From Hyphomicrobiales bacterium (GTDB lineage: Bacteria; Pseudomonadota; Alphaproteobacteria; Rhizobiales; Rhizobiaceae): a DNA stretch of 50,599 bases. The notes under the pieces were generated by a model, which saw only the letters and a program-made list of their open reading frames with translations, searched no databases and had not been told where the DNA came from. The stretch covers positions 1-50,599 of the forward strand of contig UBXM01000008.1 of NCBI GenBank assembly GCA_900469445.1. Direction: 5' to 3'. Positions 25,460-34,600 of this stretch are shown here, piece by piece (the stretch's first letter is position 1; the number at the start of each line of letters is the position of its first letter). The position numbers and the translations under genes are program-made.

Positions 25460-26425
25460 ATGTTCCTTCTTGCATTCCTCGCGCTGATCGTGGAGCGCTT
25501 CGCCGGCTACCCGGATTGGCTTTTCAGACTGATCGGCCATCCCGTCACCTGGATCGGTCGGCTGATATCGCAACTCGACAGCCGATGGAACCGTGAGACC
25601 GACGACTTTACCACCCGCAAGAACATGGGCATCAAGGCGCTCGCCGTCATCATGGCCGTGGTTATCCTGATCTCGGCCGTGCTGCAGGATGTCCTTCTGG
25701 CGCTCCCGCTTGGCCCGATCCTGCTCATCCTCGTAGCTGCCAGCTTGCCCGCGCAGAAAAGCTTGGAACGGCACGTGAGAGACGTTGCCTCGTCGCTCAA
25801 GCATGGCGGACTGCCGGCTGGCCGCAGGGCCGTATCCAGAATTGTCGGGCGCGATGTCGAACAGCTGGACGAAGCGGCAGTTTGCCGGGCGGCGATCGAA
25901 AGCCTCGCCGAGAACTTCTCCGATGGCGTGGTCGCACCCGCTTTCTGGATGGGGATCGGCGGCCTGCCCGCAGGCGCTGCCTACAAGGCCGCCAATACCG
26001 CCGACAGCATGATCGGCCACCGTTCGCCGCGCCACGAAGCCTTCGGCTGGGCGGCGGCCCGCTTCGACGACCTGGTCAACCTGCCCGCCTCGCGACTGAC
26101 CGCAGCGCTTTTCGTGATCGCCGCCCTTTTCGTTCGCGATGCCTCGCCGGGCAACGCCATCAGGGCGATCCGCCGAGATGCTAAAAACCACCGTTCGCCG
26201 AATGCCGGTTGGCCTGAAGCGGCGATGGCGGGAGCGCTCGGCATCGCACTTGCCGGACCCCGCAGTTATGGCGGTGAGATGATCGAAGCGGGTTATATGG
26301 GCGAAGGCGGGCGCAGCGAACTCGTCTATGACGACATCTACGATGCGCTGAAGATTGCCCGCATTGCCGACATGCTGCTGATCGGCCTTTTCGGCGTCCT
26401 CGCGATCCTCATGTGGCAAGTTTGA
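25460..26425 (+). CDS. cobD: adenosylcobinamide-phosphate synthase (CobD; Salmonella CbiB)
   Basis: A 321-residue inner-membrane protein that attaches aminopropanol phosphate to adenosylcobyric acid. The start [20 protein letters not shown] and the segments [56 protein letters not shown] are hallmarks. Several membrane helices are visible, with the last ([14 protein letters not shown]) at the C-terminus. ATG 25460 is preferred; a longer frame from 25391 would overlap cobC and lacks family residues. Its 3' end overlaps cobQ by 17 bases on the opposite strand. Confidence 0.93.
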   Translation: MFLLAFLALIVERFAGYPDWLFRLIGHPVTWIGRLISQLDSRWNRETDDFTTRKNMGIKALAVIMAVVILISAVLQDVLLALPLGPILLILVAASLPAQKSLERHVRDVASSLKHGGLPAGRRAVSRIVGRDVEQLDEAAVCRAAIESLAENFSDGVVAPAFWMGIGGLPAGAAYKAANTADSMIGHRSPRHEAFGWAAARFDDLVNLPASRLTAALFVIAALFVRDASPGNAIRAIRRDAKNHRSPNAGWPEAAMAGALGIALAGPRSYGGEMIEAGYMGEGGRSELVYDDIYDALKIARIADMLLIGLFGVLAILMWQV

Positions 26426-27866
26426 GCAACCCGGTAAGATCGAGATGCCGCTCCATATGGGCGGCGAGACGATCGAGAATGGCATCGACATTCGCCTCGT
26501 AATCGAGGCCTGACGACGAGCCACCGAGACGGGCAAGCCAGGCGGAACGTTGTTTGTCGTCGGAAAACAGCCCGTGGACATAGGTCCCGATGACCCGGCC
26601 ATCTGCGGAGGACGCCCCTTCCGCGTGGCCGCCGATCGTCGAGAACGGTCGGGCGCAATCTGCCCCGGATGTGCGGCCGATATGCATTTCATAGCCGGCG
26701 AAGGAAACTCCGTCGAAACTGGAGCCGGACACGGCTTCAAGCCGCTTGGCGCCGGAAAGAACCGTTTCGACGTCAAGCAGGCCGAGGCCTTCGACCGAGC
26801 CGGGCGAACCTTCCGTCCCTTCCGGATCGGAAAGCCTTTTGCCGAGCATCTGGTAACCACCGCAGAGACCGAGCACCCGCCCGCCGCGGCGATGATGGGC
26901 GGCGATATCGACATCGAATCCGGCTTCGCGCAGTGCTGCGAGATCCGAGATCGTGGCCTTTGAACCGACCAGCAGCACGAGATCGCAATCGCCGGGAATG
27001 GCCTCGCCACGGCGGACGCGGATCAGTTCCACATCCGGCTCGGCTTCCAGCGGATCGAGATCGTCGAAATTGGAAATATGCGGCAGGATCGGCACCGCGA
27101 TGCGGATTTTAGCACCCGGCTTGCGGGCAAAGGACTGGGAAAGACCCAGCGCATCTTCGGCAGGCAAAAGTGCTGCATCGGCAAAATGCGGCAAAAGCCC
27201 GATCGACTGCCAACCGGTGAAGCGCCCGATCAGATCCATGCCTTCGGTAAACAGCGCCGGATCACCGCGAAACCGGTTGACGATGAAACCGCGGATCATT
27301 GCCGCATCATTGGCATCGATGACCAGTTTCGTGCCGGCAAGACTGGCGATGACGCCGCCGCGATCGATATCACCGATCAGGATAACCGGAACATCGGCGG
27401 CGCGGGCAAAACCCATATTGGCGATATCGTTCTGGCGCAGGTTGATTTCCGAAGCACTGCCGGCACCTTCCACCAGAACCAGATCGGCCTTGGCGCGCAG
27501 GATCTCGAAGCTTTCGAGCACGCGGGAAAGCAATCTGGGCTTCAGATGCTGGTATTCGGATGCCTTGGCATTACCCTCGACCCGGCCCTGCACCACGACC
27601 TGAGAGCCGATCTCGCTCTGCGGCTTCAACAGGACCGGGTTCATATGCACGCTGAGCGGCACGCCGGCCGCCCGTGCCTGCAGCGCCTGCGCCCGGCCGA
27701 TCTCGCCGCCATCGGCCGTAACGGCCGCATTGTTCGACATGTTCTGTGGCTTGAATGGCATGACGCTAAGGCCACGCAAGGTAAAGGCGCGGGCAAGACC
27801 GGCCACGACCAGCGACTTGCCCACGTCGGAGCCCGTTCCCTGGAACATCAGCGAGCGAGCGACCAT
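26409..27866 (-). CDS. cobQ: adenosylcobyric acid synthase (glutamine-hydrolysing)
   Basis: CobQ performs the four amidations from adenosylcobyrinate a,c-diamide to adenosylcobyric acid. The 485-residue protein has an N-terminal DTBS-like ATP-binding domain ([19 protein letters not shown], about 7-25; [13 protein letters not shown]) and a C-terminal triad glutaminase domain with the cysteine in [12 protein letters not shown] (about residue 325-336) and a late His in GTYVHGLF. It begins three bases after the cobO stop, so they are one operon controlled by the leftward riboswitch. It is convergent with cobD. Confidence 0.95.
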   Translation of the reverse strand: MVARSLMFQGTGSDVGKSLVVAGLARAFTLRGLSVMPFKPQNMSNNAAVTADGGEIGRAQALQARAAGVPLSVHMNPVLLKPQSEIGSQVVVQGRVEGNAKASEYQHLKPRLLSRVLESFEILRAKADLVLVEGAGSASEINLRQNDIANMGFARAADVPVILIGDIDRGGVIASLAGTKLVIDANDAAMIRGFIVNRFRGDPALFTEGMDLIGRFTGWQSIGLLPHFADAALLPAEDALGLSQSFARKPGAKIRIAVPILPHISNFDDLDPLEAEPDVELIRVRRGEAIPGDCDLVLLVGSKATISDLAALREAGFDVDIAAHHRRGGRVLGLCGGYQMLGKRLSDPEGTEGSPGSVEGLGLLDVETVLSGAKRLEAVSGSSFDGVSFAGYEMHIGRTSGADCARPFSTIGGHAEGASSADGRVIGTYVHGLFSDDKQRSAWLARLGGSSSGLDYEANVDAILDRLAAHMERHLDLTGLLKLAT

Positions 27867-27869
27867 GAT

Positions 27870-28484
27870 TTAGAACTCGATGCCGGCCTGGGCTTTGACG
27901 CCCGCCTTAAAGTGATGTTTGACCAGCGACATTTCAGTCACCAGATCCGCCGCCTCAATCAAGGCCGGTTTGGCGTTGCGGCCGGTGACGACGACATGCA
28001 GGTCAGGACGTCGGGCCTGGAAGGCGGCGACGACCTTTGCGAGATCGAGATAATCATAGCGAAGTGCGATATTGAGTTCGTCGAGGATGACCAACCCGAT
28101 CGTTTCGTCGGCCATCAGCTCGAGCGCTTTTTCCCAGGCCTTTTCCGCGGCCGCGATATCGCGCTTGAGGTCCTGGGTTTCCCAGGTGAACCCCTCGCCC
28201 ATCGTGTGCCAGACGACGCGATCACCGAACACAGCAAGCGCCGGCTGTTCACCGGTCGACCATGCGCCTTTGATGAACTGCACGATACCGACACGGCGAT
28301 TATTGCCGAGCATGCGCAAAGCCAGCCCGAAGGCCGCCGTCGACTTGCCCTTGCCGGGGCCGGTGTGAACGATGAGAAGACCCTTTTCCAGGGTCTTCTC
28401 GGCGACTTCGGCATCCTGAACCGCCTTGCGGTTCGCCATCTTGGCGCGATGACGCTCCTCGGTGGTTTCATCTACAGTTTTCAA
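27870..28484 (-). CDS. cobO: cob(I)yrinic acid a,c-diamide adenosyltransferase
   Basis: CobO attaches the adenosyl ligand to cobalt. The 204-residue protein has the P-loop GPGKGKST (42-48) after EKGLLIVHT, then ALRMLGNNRRVGIVQFIKG, ILDELNIALRYDYLD and VVVTGRNA, all typical of the CobA/CobO family. I chose TTG 28484 because it overlaps the cbtA stop as TTGA, has GGGAG upstream and gives the usual family length; an internal ATG (MANRK) would shorten it by 15 residues. It is the third gene after the leftward riboswitch. Confidence 0.92.
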   Translation of the reverse strand: MKTVDETTEERHRAKMANRKAVQDAEVAEKTLEKGLLIVHTGPGKGKSTAAFGLALRMLGNNRRVGIVQFIKGAWSTGEQPALAVFGDRVVWHTMGEGFTWETQDLKRDIAAAEKAWEKALELMADETIGLVILDELNIALRYDYLDLAKVVAAFQARRPDLHVVVTGRNAKPALIEAADLVTEMSLVKHHFKAGVKAQAGIEF

Positions 28485-29257
28485 CGCGCTGCAAGCTCCC
28501 TTTCGGTTACCGGAGAAACATGTTCTCCGCTGCGGAACTTCTGCCTTAGCACACCGGCGGCAACACCGAGAACCGCCCAAAAGATCAGATTGGTAGCATA
28601 AACCGCATTGACGAACCGGGCATGCAGTTCCATCGGCACCGCCGTTTCATGGCTTGGCGGCAGCGGCGCACCGACAAGATGCGGCGCAACCAGAAGCACG
28701 ATCGCCAAAGCCGCCAGCAAGGCGGACCGGCTATAGGCAAGAAGGCCGATGCCGGCAGCGGTGCAGACGGCAGTCGAGATCCACCAGAGCTGACGGGGCC
28801 CAAGTTCAGCTGCCGGCATGCCCGGCAGTTCCGGCGGCAGGCCGAGGCCCGGCGCAAGACTGACGGTCAGGAAGCCGGCAATGCCGAACATCAGACCGCC
28901 CCGCCAGCCGCCAAAGCCGCCGAGCGCTTCGGCAAGCGCGATGACAACGAGCGCAAAACCGATGGCGGCAAGCACATCGGCGGAAGCCGTGTAGATGAAA
29001 CGCTCGAAACCATCGGCAGGCGCCCAGGCTTCTGCATCATGATGATGATCGGTGGCAGTAGCTGGTTGAGCGGCGCCGGCAACAGGCGCTGCGTCATGTG
29101 AATGGCTATGTGCGGCCTCTTCACCACCGGCATTTTCAAAAGTTTCCGCCTGCAGGATCAGCGGCACGGTGGAAAAGCTCTGCATCACGGTCATCAGCAG
29201 GCCGGACAATATCCCGGCGACCACCGCCGCAAGGACGATGTTACGAAACAACGACAT
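28481..29257 (-). CDS. cbtA: cobalt transporter subunit CbtA
   Basis: CbtA is a predicted membrane protein of a B12-regulated cobalt uptake system. The 258-residue protein begins MSLFRNIVLAAVVAGILSG, has five or six membrane helices and a histidine-rich loop between helices 1 and 2 (HSHSHD and DHHHDAEAW, about 49-80) suited to cobalt binding. ATG 29257 has GAGGA upstream. It follows cbtB by 13 bases, and both lie under the leftward cobalamin riboswitch. Confidence 0.93.
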   Translation of the reverse strand: MSLFRNIVLAAVVAGILSGLLMTVMQSFSTVPLILQAETFENAGGEEAAHSHSHDAAPVAGAAQPATATDHHHDAEAWAPADGFERFIYTASADVLAAIGFALVVIALAEALGGFGGWRGGLMFGIAGFLTVSLAPGLGLPPELPGMPAAELGPRQLWWISTAVCTAAGIGLLAYSRSALLAALAIVLLVAPHLVGAPLPPSHETAVPMELHARFVNAVYATNLIFWAVLGVAAGVLRQKFRSGEHVSPVTERELAAR

Positions 29258-29270
29258 TTTGAAATTCCTC

Positions 29271-29447
29271 TTAGTGGCAGGGGAAGGCCAGCGAATGGCG
29301 TGTATCGTGAGCGGCATTATGTACGACTTCCAGATGCGAGAAGCCGACGAAACCGACCATGAACAGGCCAAGAAGGGCCGACATGCTCAGAGGAATGATT
29401 TTTGATGCGGGAACGCTGGCTGCTGATGCAGCGGAATTCGTAACCAT
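29271..29447 (-). CDS. cbtB: cobalt transporter subunit CbtB
   Basis: A 58-residue single-helix membrane protein. The helix (about 19-37, PLSMSALLGLFMVGFVGF) is followed by the family's histidine-rich end, SHLEVVHNAAHDTRHSLAFPCH, which is the presumed metal site. It pairs with CbtA. I chose ATG 29447; the longer open frame upstream reads through the riboswitch and is not coding. It is the first gene after the leftward riboswitch. Confidence 0.92.
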   Translation of the reverse strand: MVTNSAASAASVPASKIIPLSMSALLGLFMVGFVGFSHLEVVHNAAHDTRHSLAFPCH

Positions 29448-29460
29448 GGACTTCGTCTTT

Positions 29461-29478
29461 CCGCCCTCCACCCGAGGG
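29461..29478 (-). promoter_or_regulatory. hairpin between riboswitch and cbtB (possible expression platform)
   Basis: On the minus strand GCCCTC-GGGTG-GAGGGC forms a six-pair hairpin that includes GGAGG. It is near the cbtB start (about 15-20 bases), so it could hide the ribosome site. No T-tract follows, which favours control of translation. Confidence 0.45.
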
Positions 29479-29497
29479 CTGTTACCATTGCCGAATG

Positions 29498-29702
29498 TCT
29501 CTGGCAGGTCTCCTGGCTCGCGGATCGGGCGCCTTTCACCCGCCTTCCCAGATCGATCCGTAAAGGATCGCTCCAGTGGCTTGACGGCCGGATGGCCGTT
29601 TTGGGTAAAGGCTTTCCGCTTACAGTTGCGGGGGCAGCCGCGGGTTTGACGCAAAGATCGTCGCACCGCATTCCCTTGGATAACCCTTCCGGGTACCAAA
29701 GA
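29498..29702 (-). ncRNA. cobalamin riboswitch of cbtB-cbtA-cobO-cobQ
   Basis: On the minus strand the conserved series is complete: GGTACCC near the 5' end, AAGGGAATGCGGTGCGAC, GCTGCCCCCGCAACTGTAAG, the B12 box GCCACTGG (29580..29573), then GAAGGCGGG and the closing GAGCCAGGAGACCTGCC. Binding of adenosylcobalamin should repress cobalt uptake and the late cob genes. It begins just downstream of the leftward promoter. Confidence 0.95.
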
Positions 29703-29709
29703 CAGGTTC

Positions 29710-29737
29710 ACTATAGTCAATTCGCCTGTATCGGCAA
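29710..29737 (-). promoter_or_regulatory. promoter of the leftward riboswitch transcript
   Basis: On the minus strand TTGCCG (29737..29732) and TATAGT (29715..29710) are 16 bases apart. The expected start near 29703 coincides with the 5' end of the riboswitch. Confidence 0.6.
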
Positions 29738-29751
29738 TCGCCTTTGCGACA

Positions 29752-29780
29752 TTGACAGTTTGACCGCGGAACGCTTACTT
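29752..29780 (+). promoter_or_regulatory. promoter of the rightward riboswitch transcript
   Basis: A perfect -35 TTGACA (29752-29757) is followed after 16-17 bases by a weak -10 (CTTACT/TTACTT, 29774-29780). The expected start near 29787 coincides with the 5' end of the second riboswitch. Confidence 0.55.
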
Positions 29781-29786
29781 GAGCGC

Positions 29787-29970
29787 CACGACGGTCCCTT
29801 GCCGGCAACGGCAGGGGCTAAGAGAGAATGCGGTGCGGACACGCAAAATCAGTCCAATGCCGCGGCTGCCCCCGCAACTGTGTGCGGCGAGCCATCCAGC
29901 CAGAGACGCCACTGGGAAACCGGGAAGGCAGGCGGATGGTGACGACCCGCGAGCCAGGAGACCTGCCGTA
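29787..29970 (+). ncRNA. cobalamin riboswitch of the DUF1636-cobW-cobN operon
   Basis: Conserved elements in order: GGTCCCTTGCCGG, GAGAATGCGGTGCGGAC, GCTGCCCCCGCAACTGTG, the B12 box GCCACTGG (29908-29915), GGGAAGGCAGG and the closing GAGCCAGGAGACCTGCCG. It precedes the long rightward cob operon and should shut it off when adenosylcobalamin is plentiful. The region after it to 30088 carries the expression platform. Confidence 0.95.
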
Positions 29971-29991
29971 CAGAAATCATGCTTTTCCGGG

Positions 29992-30057
29992 CGGGGTGCT
30001 CCGGCAAAGGCTTCGTTATCGCTGCAGGATAGCCTGGCCTTCCTGTTCCGCACCCCG
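29992..30057 (+). promoter_or_regulatory. inverted repeat in the expression platform of the rightward riboswitch
   Basis: CGGGGTGC (29992-29999) can pair with GCACCCCG (30050-30057), enclosing 50 bases. It lies between the aptamer and the first gene. No T-tract follows, so control of translation or antitermination is a better guess than a plain terminator. Confidence 0.4.
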
Positions 30058-30088
30058 ACTTGAGTTAACCCGGCGGTAGTGCGGCCTG

Positions 30089-30514
30089 ATGACCGATGAT
30101 GCGCGAAAAGACGAAAACGGAACGACCACCGGCGGCAATGCCGACGTGGACGTGACGATCTTTGTCTGCACCAATTGCCGCGAGGCGACGGACAGCGAGG
30201 CCCGCCCCGGTATCGGCCTGATAGAGGCGCTGAAACTGGCAACTGAGGGCAAGCCGCTTGCCGTCAAGCCGGTCACCTGCCTTGCCAATTGCGACAAGAG
30301 CCCGAGCGCCGCCTTCAACCACCGCTCCGGCTGGTCCTATGTCTTTGGCCATCTCTCCACCGACAATGTCGACGACATCGTCACCGGTGCGATGATGCTG
30401 GTCGAGGACGAGCGCGGTTTCCTGCCCCTTCGCGGTCGCCCGATGTGCCTGCGCGGCAAGGGCATGACGGCCCGTATCCCACCCTTTCATCACCACGAGG
30501 ACATGCCTTCATGA
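30089..30514 (+). CDS. DUF1636 metal-binding-type protein of cobalamin operons
   Basis: The 141-residue protein has a thioredoxin-like ferredoxin layout with paired cysteines Cys27/Cys30 (FVCTNCRE) and Cys64/Cys68 (VTCLANCDKS), fit for an iron-sulfur or other metal site. The C-terminus ends in a His-rich segment PPFHHHEDM. It is the first gene after the rightward riboswitch and overlaps cobW by four bases (ATGA). DUF1636 genes occur in cob clusters, and a role in metal handling for cobalt insertion is an inference. Confidence 0.85.
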   Translation: MTDDARKDENGTTTGGNADVDVTIFVCTNCREATDSEARPGIGLIEALKLATEGKPLAVKPVTCLANCDKSPSAAFNHRSGWSYVFGHLSTDNVDDIVTGAMMLVEDERGFLPLRGRPMCLRGKGMTARIPPFHHHEDMPS

Positions 30515-31560
30515 GCGAAAACTCTGCCCCTAAGTTCGACAAGGTTCCCTGCACCGTCGTCACCGGCTTTCTCGGGGCCGGCAAGACCACGCTGATCCGC
30601 AACCTGATCGAAAAGCTGGATGGCAAGCGACTGGCGATCATCGTCAATGAGTTCGGCGATGTCGGCATCGATGGCGAGGTGCTGAAAGGCTGCGGCATCG
30701 AAAGCTGCCCGGACGATAACATCATCGAACTGGCCAATGGCTGCATCTGCTGCACCGTGGCGGACGATTTCGTGCCGGCGATCGACCAGATCCTCGCCCG
30801 CGAGCCGCGCGTCGACCATATCCTGATCGAAACCTCGGGCCTTGCCCTGCCGAAGCCGCTCGTGCAGGCCTTCCAGTGGCCGGCCGTGAAGGCGCGCGTG
30901 ACCGTGGACGGCGTCGTTGCCGTGGTTGACGGCGTGGCGCTTGCCGAAGGCCGCGTTGCCGATGACCACGATGCACTCGAAGCCCAGCGCCAGACCGACA
31001 GCTCGATCGACCATGACGATCCGGTCGAGGAAGTCTTCGAAGACCAGGTCGCCTGCGCCGACATGATCGTGCTGACCAAGACCGACCTTCTCGACAAGGC
31101 TTCGCTTGCAGCCGCCAAGGGCCGCGTTCAGGCACATCTGCCGCGTGCGGTAAAGATCGTGCCGGCGGCGAATGGCGCGGTTGATCCGGGCGTTCTGATC
31201 GGCCTCGGCCTTGCCGTCGAGGACGATATCGAAAACCGCAAGACCCATCACGACGACGAACTGGACCACGATCACGACGATTTCGACAGTTTCGTTATCG
31301 ATCTGGCTTCGGTAACCGACCCGGAAGCGCTGGCTGCCCGTATCTCCGCCACTGCGGAAGCTGAAAACGTGCTGCGCATAAAGGGCTTTGTCGACGTCGC
31401 GAACAAGCCGATGCGCCTGCAGGTTCAGGCGGTAGGATCGCGCGTCAACCACTATTTCGACCGCGCCTGGGCCCCCGGCGAAACCCGCCAGAGCCGCCTC
31501 GTCGTGATCGGCGAAAAGGGCATCGACCGCGCCGCGATCGAAAAGATGCTGGCGGCATAA
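30511..31560 (+). CDS. cobW: CobW GTPase, metallochaperone of cobalamin synthesis
   Basis: The 349-residue G3E GTPase has the P-loop GFLGAGKTT (19-27), VNEFGDVGIDG (46-56), the metal-binding CxCC motif at Cys78, Cys80 and Cys81 in NGCICCTV, ETSGLALP and the base-recognition motif LTKTDLLD. A His/Asp-rich loop (HHDDELDHDHDD) links to the C-terminal CobW domain. CobW is thought to deliver cobalt(II) to the CobN chelatase, whose gene follows. ATG 30511 overlaps the DUF1636 stop. Confidence 0.95.
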   Translation: MSENSAPKFDKVPCTVVTGFLGAGKTTLIRNLIEKLDGKRLAIIVNEFGDVGIDGEVLKGCGIESCPDDNIIELANGCICCTVADDFVPAIDQILAREPRVDHILIETSGLALPKPLVQAFQWPAVKARVTVDGVVAVVDGVALAEGRVADDHDALEAQRQTDSSIDHDDPVEEVFEDQVACADMIVLTKTDLLDKASLAAAKGRVQAHLPRAVKIVPAANGAVDPGVLIGLGLAVEDDIENRKTHHDDELDHDHDDFDSFVIDLASVTDPEALAARISATAEAENVLRIKGFVDVANKPMRLQVQAVGSRVNHYFDRAWAPGETRQSRLVVIGEKGIDRAAIEKMLAA

Positions 31561-31647
31561 GAGCCGGGCAAAGCAATTCCAGGAAAAGTGCGAGGCGGTT
31601 TTCCGTCCGGAATTGCGCCAGACAATTGCGACAGACAAAGGAAAAGG

Positions 31648-34600
31648 ATGCACATACTCGCCACCACATCGTCGTCGCTCGACGACCTGATCGAACCGGT
31701 AGACCTCAACCAGTCGCCGGCCGATGTGGTGGTGCTGTCCTTTTCCGGCAGCGATTTGAACGGAATTGCTGCGGCTTGGGCGGCGGATAAGGACGGTGGC
31801 GGGATTACCCCCCTCTGCCCTGCCGGGCATCTCCCCCACAAGGGGGGAGATCAGCAAGACGCAACAACACCGCTAAATCCTCAACAGCTGAATGGGGAGA
31901 AACCTAACCGCGAGTCGATCTCCCCCCCTGTGGGGGAGATGCCCGGTAGGGCAGAGGGGGGTAGCCGCTCTCTCGACACCAACTCCCTCGCCCTCACCAA
32001 CCTCTCCGACCTGCGCCACCCGATGTCCGTCGATCTGTGGCTGGAGAAAACAGCGGCCCACGCAAAAGTCATCCTCGTGCGCATTCTCGGCGGTTACGAC
32101 CGCTGGGCCTATGGCGTCGAGGAATTGTCGCGGCTGGCGAAGCGGAAAAAGATCGCGCTCGCCATGTTGCCCGGCGAATGCAGCATGCGCGATGAGCGGC
32201 TGGCTGCCGCCTCCACGGCTTCCGAGACAAATCTTGCCGGCATGCTTGCCTGTTTTCGCGAGGGCGGACCGGACAATATGCGGCTTCTGGTCCAGCGACT
32301 GGAAGCACTGGCAAGCGGCGAGGCGAATGAGCTTCCGCCCGCGATAGCGATGCCGAAGGCCGGTTTTTATCGTCCCGGAAAGGGGATTGTCGATCGGCAA
32401 GATCTGACGGCCGGATTTTCGCCGGATGCGCCGCGCCTGCCGATCCTGTTCTACCGGTCCATGCTGCTCGCCAATGATGCGGCACCGATCGATGCCCTTT
32501 TCGAAGCGCTTGAGGCGCGCGGTTTTGCCCCCATGCCGCTCTTCGTCAGCGGCCTGAAGGATGCCGAGGCGATAAGCTTTGTCGAGCAGGCGATAACCGA
32601 GCTTCGGCCTGCCGCTATCCTGACGACCACGGCCTTTGCCAGCGGCACGGACGACAGGAACGAGACGATCTTCGATAGGTCAGGCATTCCCGTCTTCCAG
32701 ATCGTTGTCGCCACCACGCGGCGCGAAGGCTGGATGGAAGGTAGGCGCGGCTTGAACCCTGCCGACCTTGCCATGCATGTTGTACTGCCGGAACTCGATG
32801 GCCGCATTCTGGCCGGCGTGATCTCCTTCAAACAGGGCAGCGGTTCCGCCGAACTCGTCAACGGCCCGGAACCTGACCGCGTCGATCAGGTGGCGGAGCG
32901 GATCGCAGCCTTTCTGCGGATGAAAATGACGGCCCGCGCGGAGCGCAAGATCGTCATCCTGATGCCGGATTATCCGAGCGCACCGGGCCGCACCGGTTAC
33001 GCGGTCGGGCTGGATGTGCCGCAAAGCGTGCTTGCCATGCTGCGCGAGCTGTCGCTCGCCGGTTATTCGGTTGCCGATATTCCGGACACGCCCCGCAACC
33101 TCCTTGATCGCCTCGATCAAAAAACTGGCTCCCTGCCGCTTCGCGACTACGTCGAATCACCCGGTGCCGGCGAAGCATGGGGCGATGCGAAGGACGACAC
33201 GGATCTGGAAGATGGTGCGTACCGCTTCCGTGCCGCGCAATTCGGCAACATCACCGTGGCGCTGGCGCCGGATCGCGGCCGCAATGCCGATCGGCGCGCC
33301 GATTATCACAGCCCTGACCTGCCGCCCCGCCATGCGCTGATCGCCTTCGGGCAATGGATGCGCCACAAGCTCGGCGCCCATGCAATCGTGCATGTCGGCG
33401 CGCATGGCACACTCGAATGGCTGCCGGGCAAGACGGTGGCGCTGTCGAAAGAGTGTTTTCCGGAACTAGCGACCGGCGGCCTGCCGGTGATCTATCCCTT
33501 TATCGTTTCCAATCCCGGCGAGGCAGCCGTCGCCAAACGGCGGATTTCCGCCGTGACCATCGGCCACCTGCCCCCGGTTCTGACCGGTGCCGGCCTTTCG
33601 GACGATGAGAAGAAGCTGGAATTGCTGGTCGACGAATACGCCCAGGCCGACGGCCTCGACCGCCGCCGTCGCGACCGGCTGGCAAAACTGATCGTCGATG
33701 CGGCCCGCGACACGACGATTGCCACCGATGCCGGTGTTTCCCGCGACGACGATCCGGATACGGCGCTCGCCCGGATCGATGCCTTTCTCTGCGATGTCAA
33801 GGATTTTGCGATCAAGGACGGCCAGCATGTTTTTGGCGAAGTGGCCGTAGGCGACGATGACCTGCTGCGGATAACCAGTGCGGAGACAGAAAAACAGGCT
33901 TTGCTGGATGCGCTGGATGGCAGGCATATCCGCCCCGGCCCTTCCGGTGCACCGACCCGTGGTCGCCGCGATGTGATGCCGACCGGGCGCAATCTCTTTG
34001 CCAGCGATCCACGCACTCTGCCGACCCCGACCGCCTTTGAACTTGGCAAACGTGCCGCCGACGAAATCCTGCGCCGTTATCTTCAGGACCATGGCGACTG
34101 GCCGAAAAACCTCGTTTTCGATCTCTGGGGCAGCGCCTCGCTGCGAAGTGGCGGCGAGGAAGTGGCGCAGGTTCTGGCGCTGATGGGCGCAAGGCCGGTT
34201 CAGGATACGGCAACAGGTCGTGTGACCGGCATCGAGGTTCTGCCTCCGGCACAGCTCGGCCGCCCGCGCGTTGACGTGACGCTCAGGATTTCCGGCCTGT
34301 TCCGCGACATGTTCCCGGCTTTGATTGCCCTTCTCGATGCCGCCATGCGGGCGATTGCTGCGCGCGAGGAAGCACCGGGCGACAATCCTCTGGCTGAAGA
34401 AACACAGAAGACAGGCTCGGTTCCGCCCCGAATTTTCGGCTCGGCACCCGGCACCTACGGATCCGGCATCGAGGAAAAGCTTGCCGACGGATCATGGGGC
34501 GAGCGGGAAGAACTCGGCCGCATCTATCTCGACGCGACCAGCCACGCGTTTAGCGGCGCAGACGGCGAAGCAAGCCATGTGCCCGGCGAATTTGCCGGAC

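Noticed and set aside
27078..28601. A 507-codon plus-strand frame opposite cobQ and cobO
   Set aside because: Both minus-strand genes are clear full-length enzymes; the opposite frame is a GC-driven shadow.
29271..29720. Long version of cbtB starting inside the riboswitch
   Set aside because: The extra 91 codons read through the aptamer; the family protein is about 60 residues and starts at 29447.
31806..31963. Insertion in cobN as a sign of a pseudogene or assembly error
   Set aside because: The frame stays open on both sides, family motifs continue to the normal C-terminus, and the inserted DNA is a structured palindrome, not random sequence.
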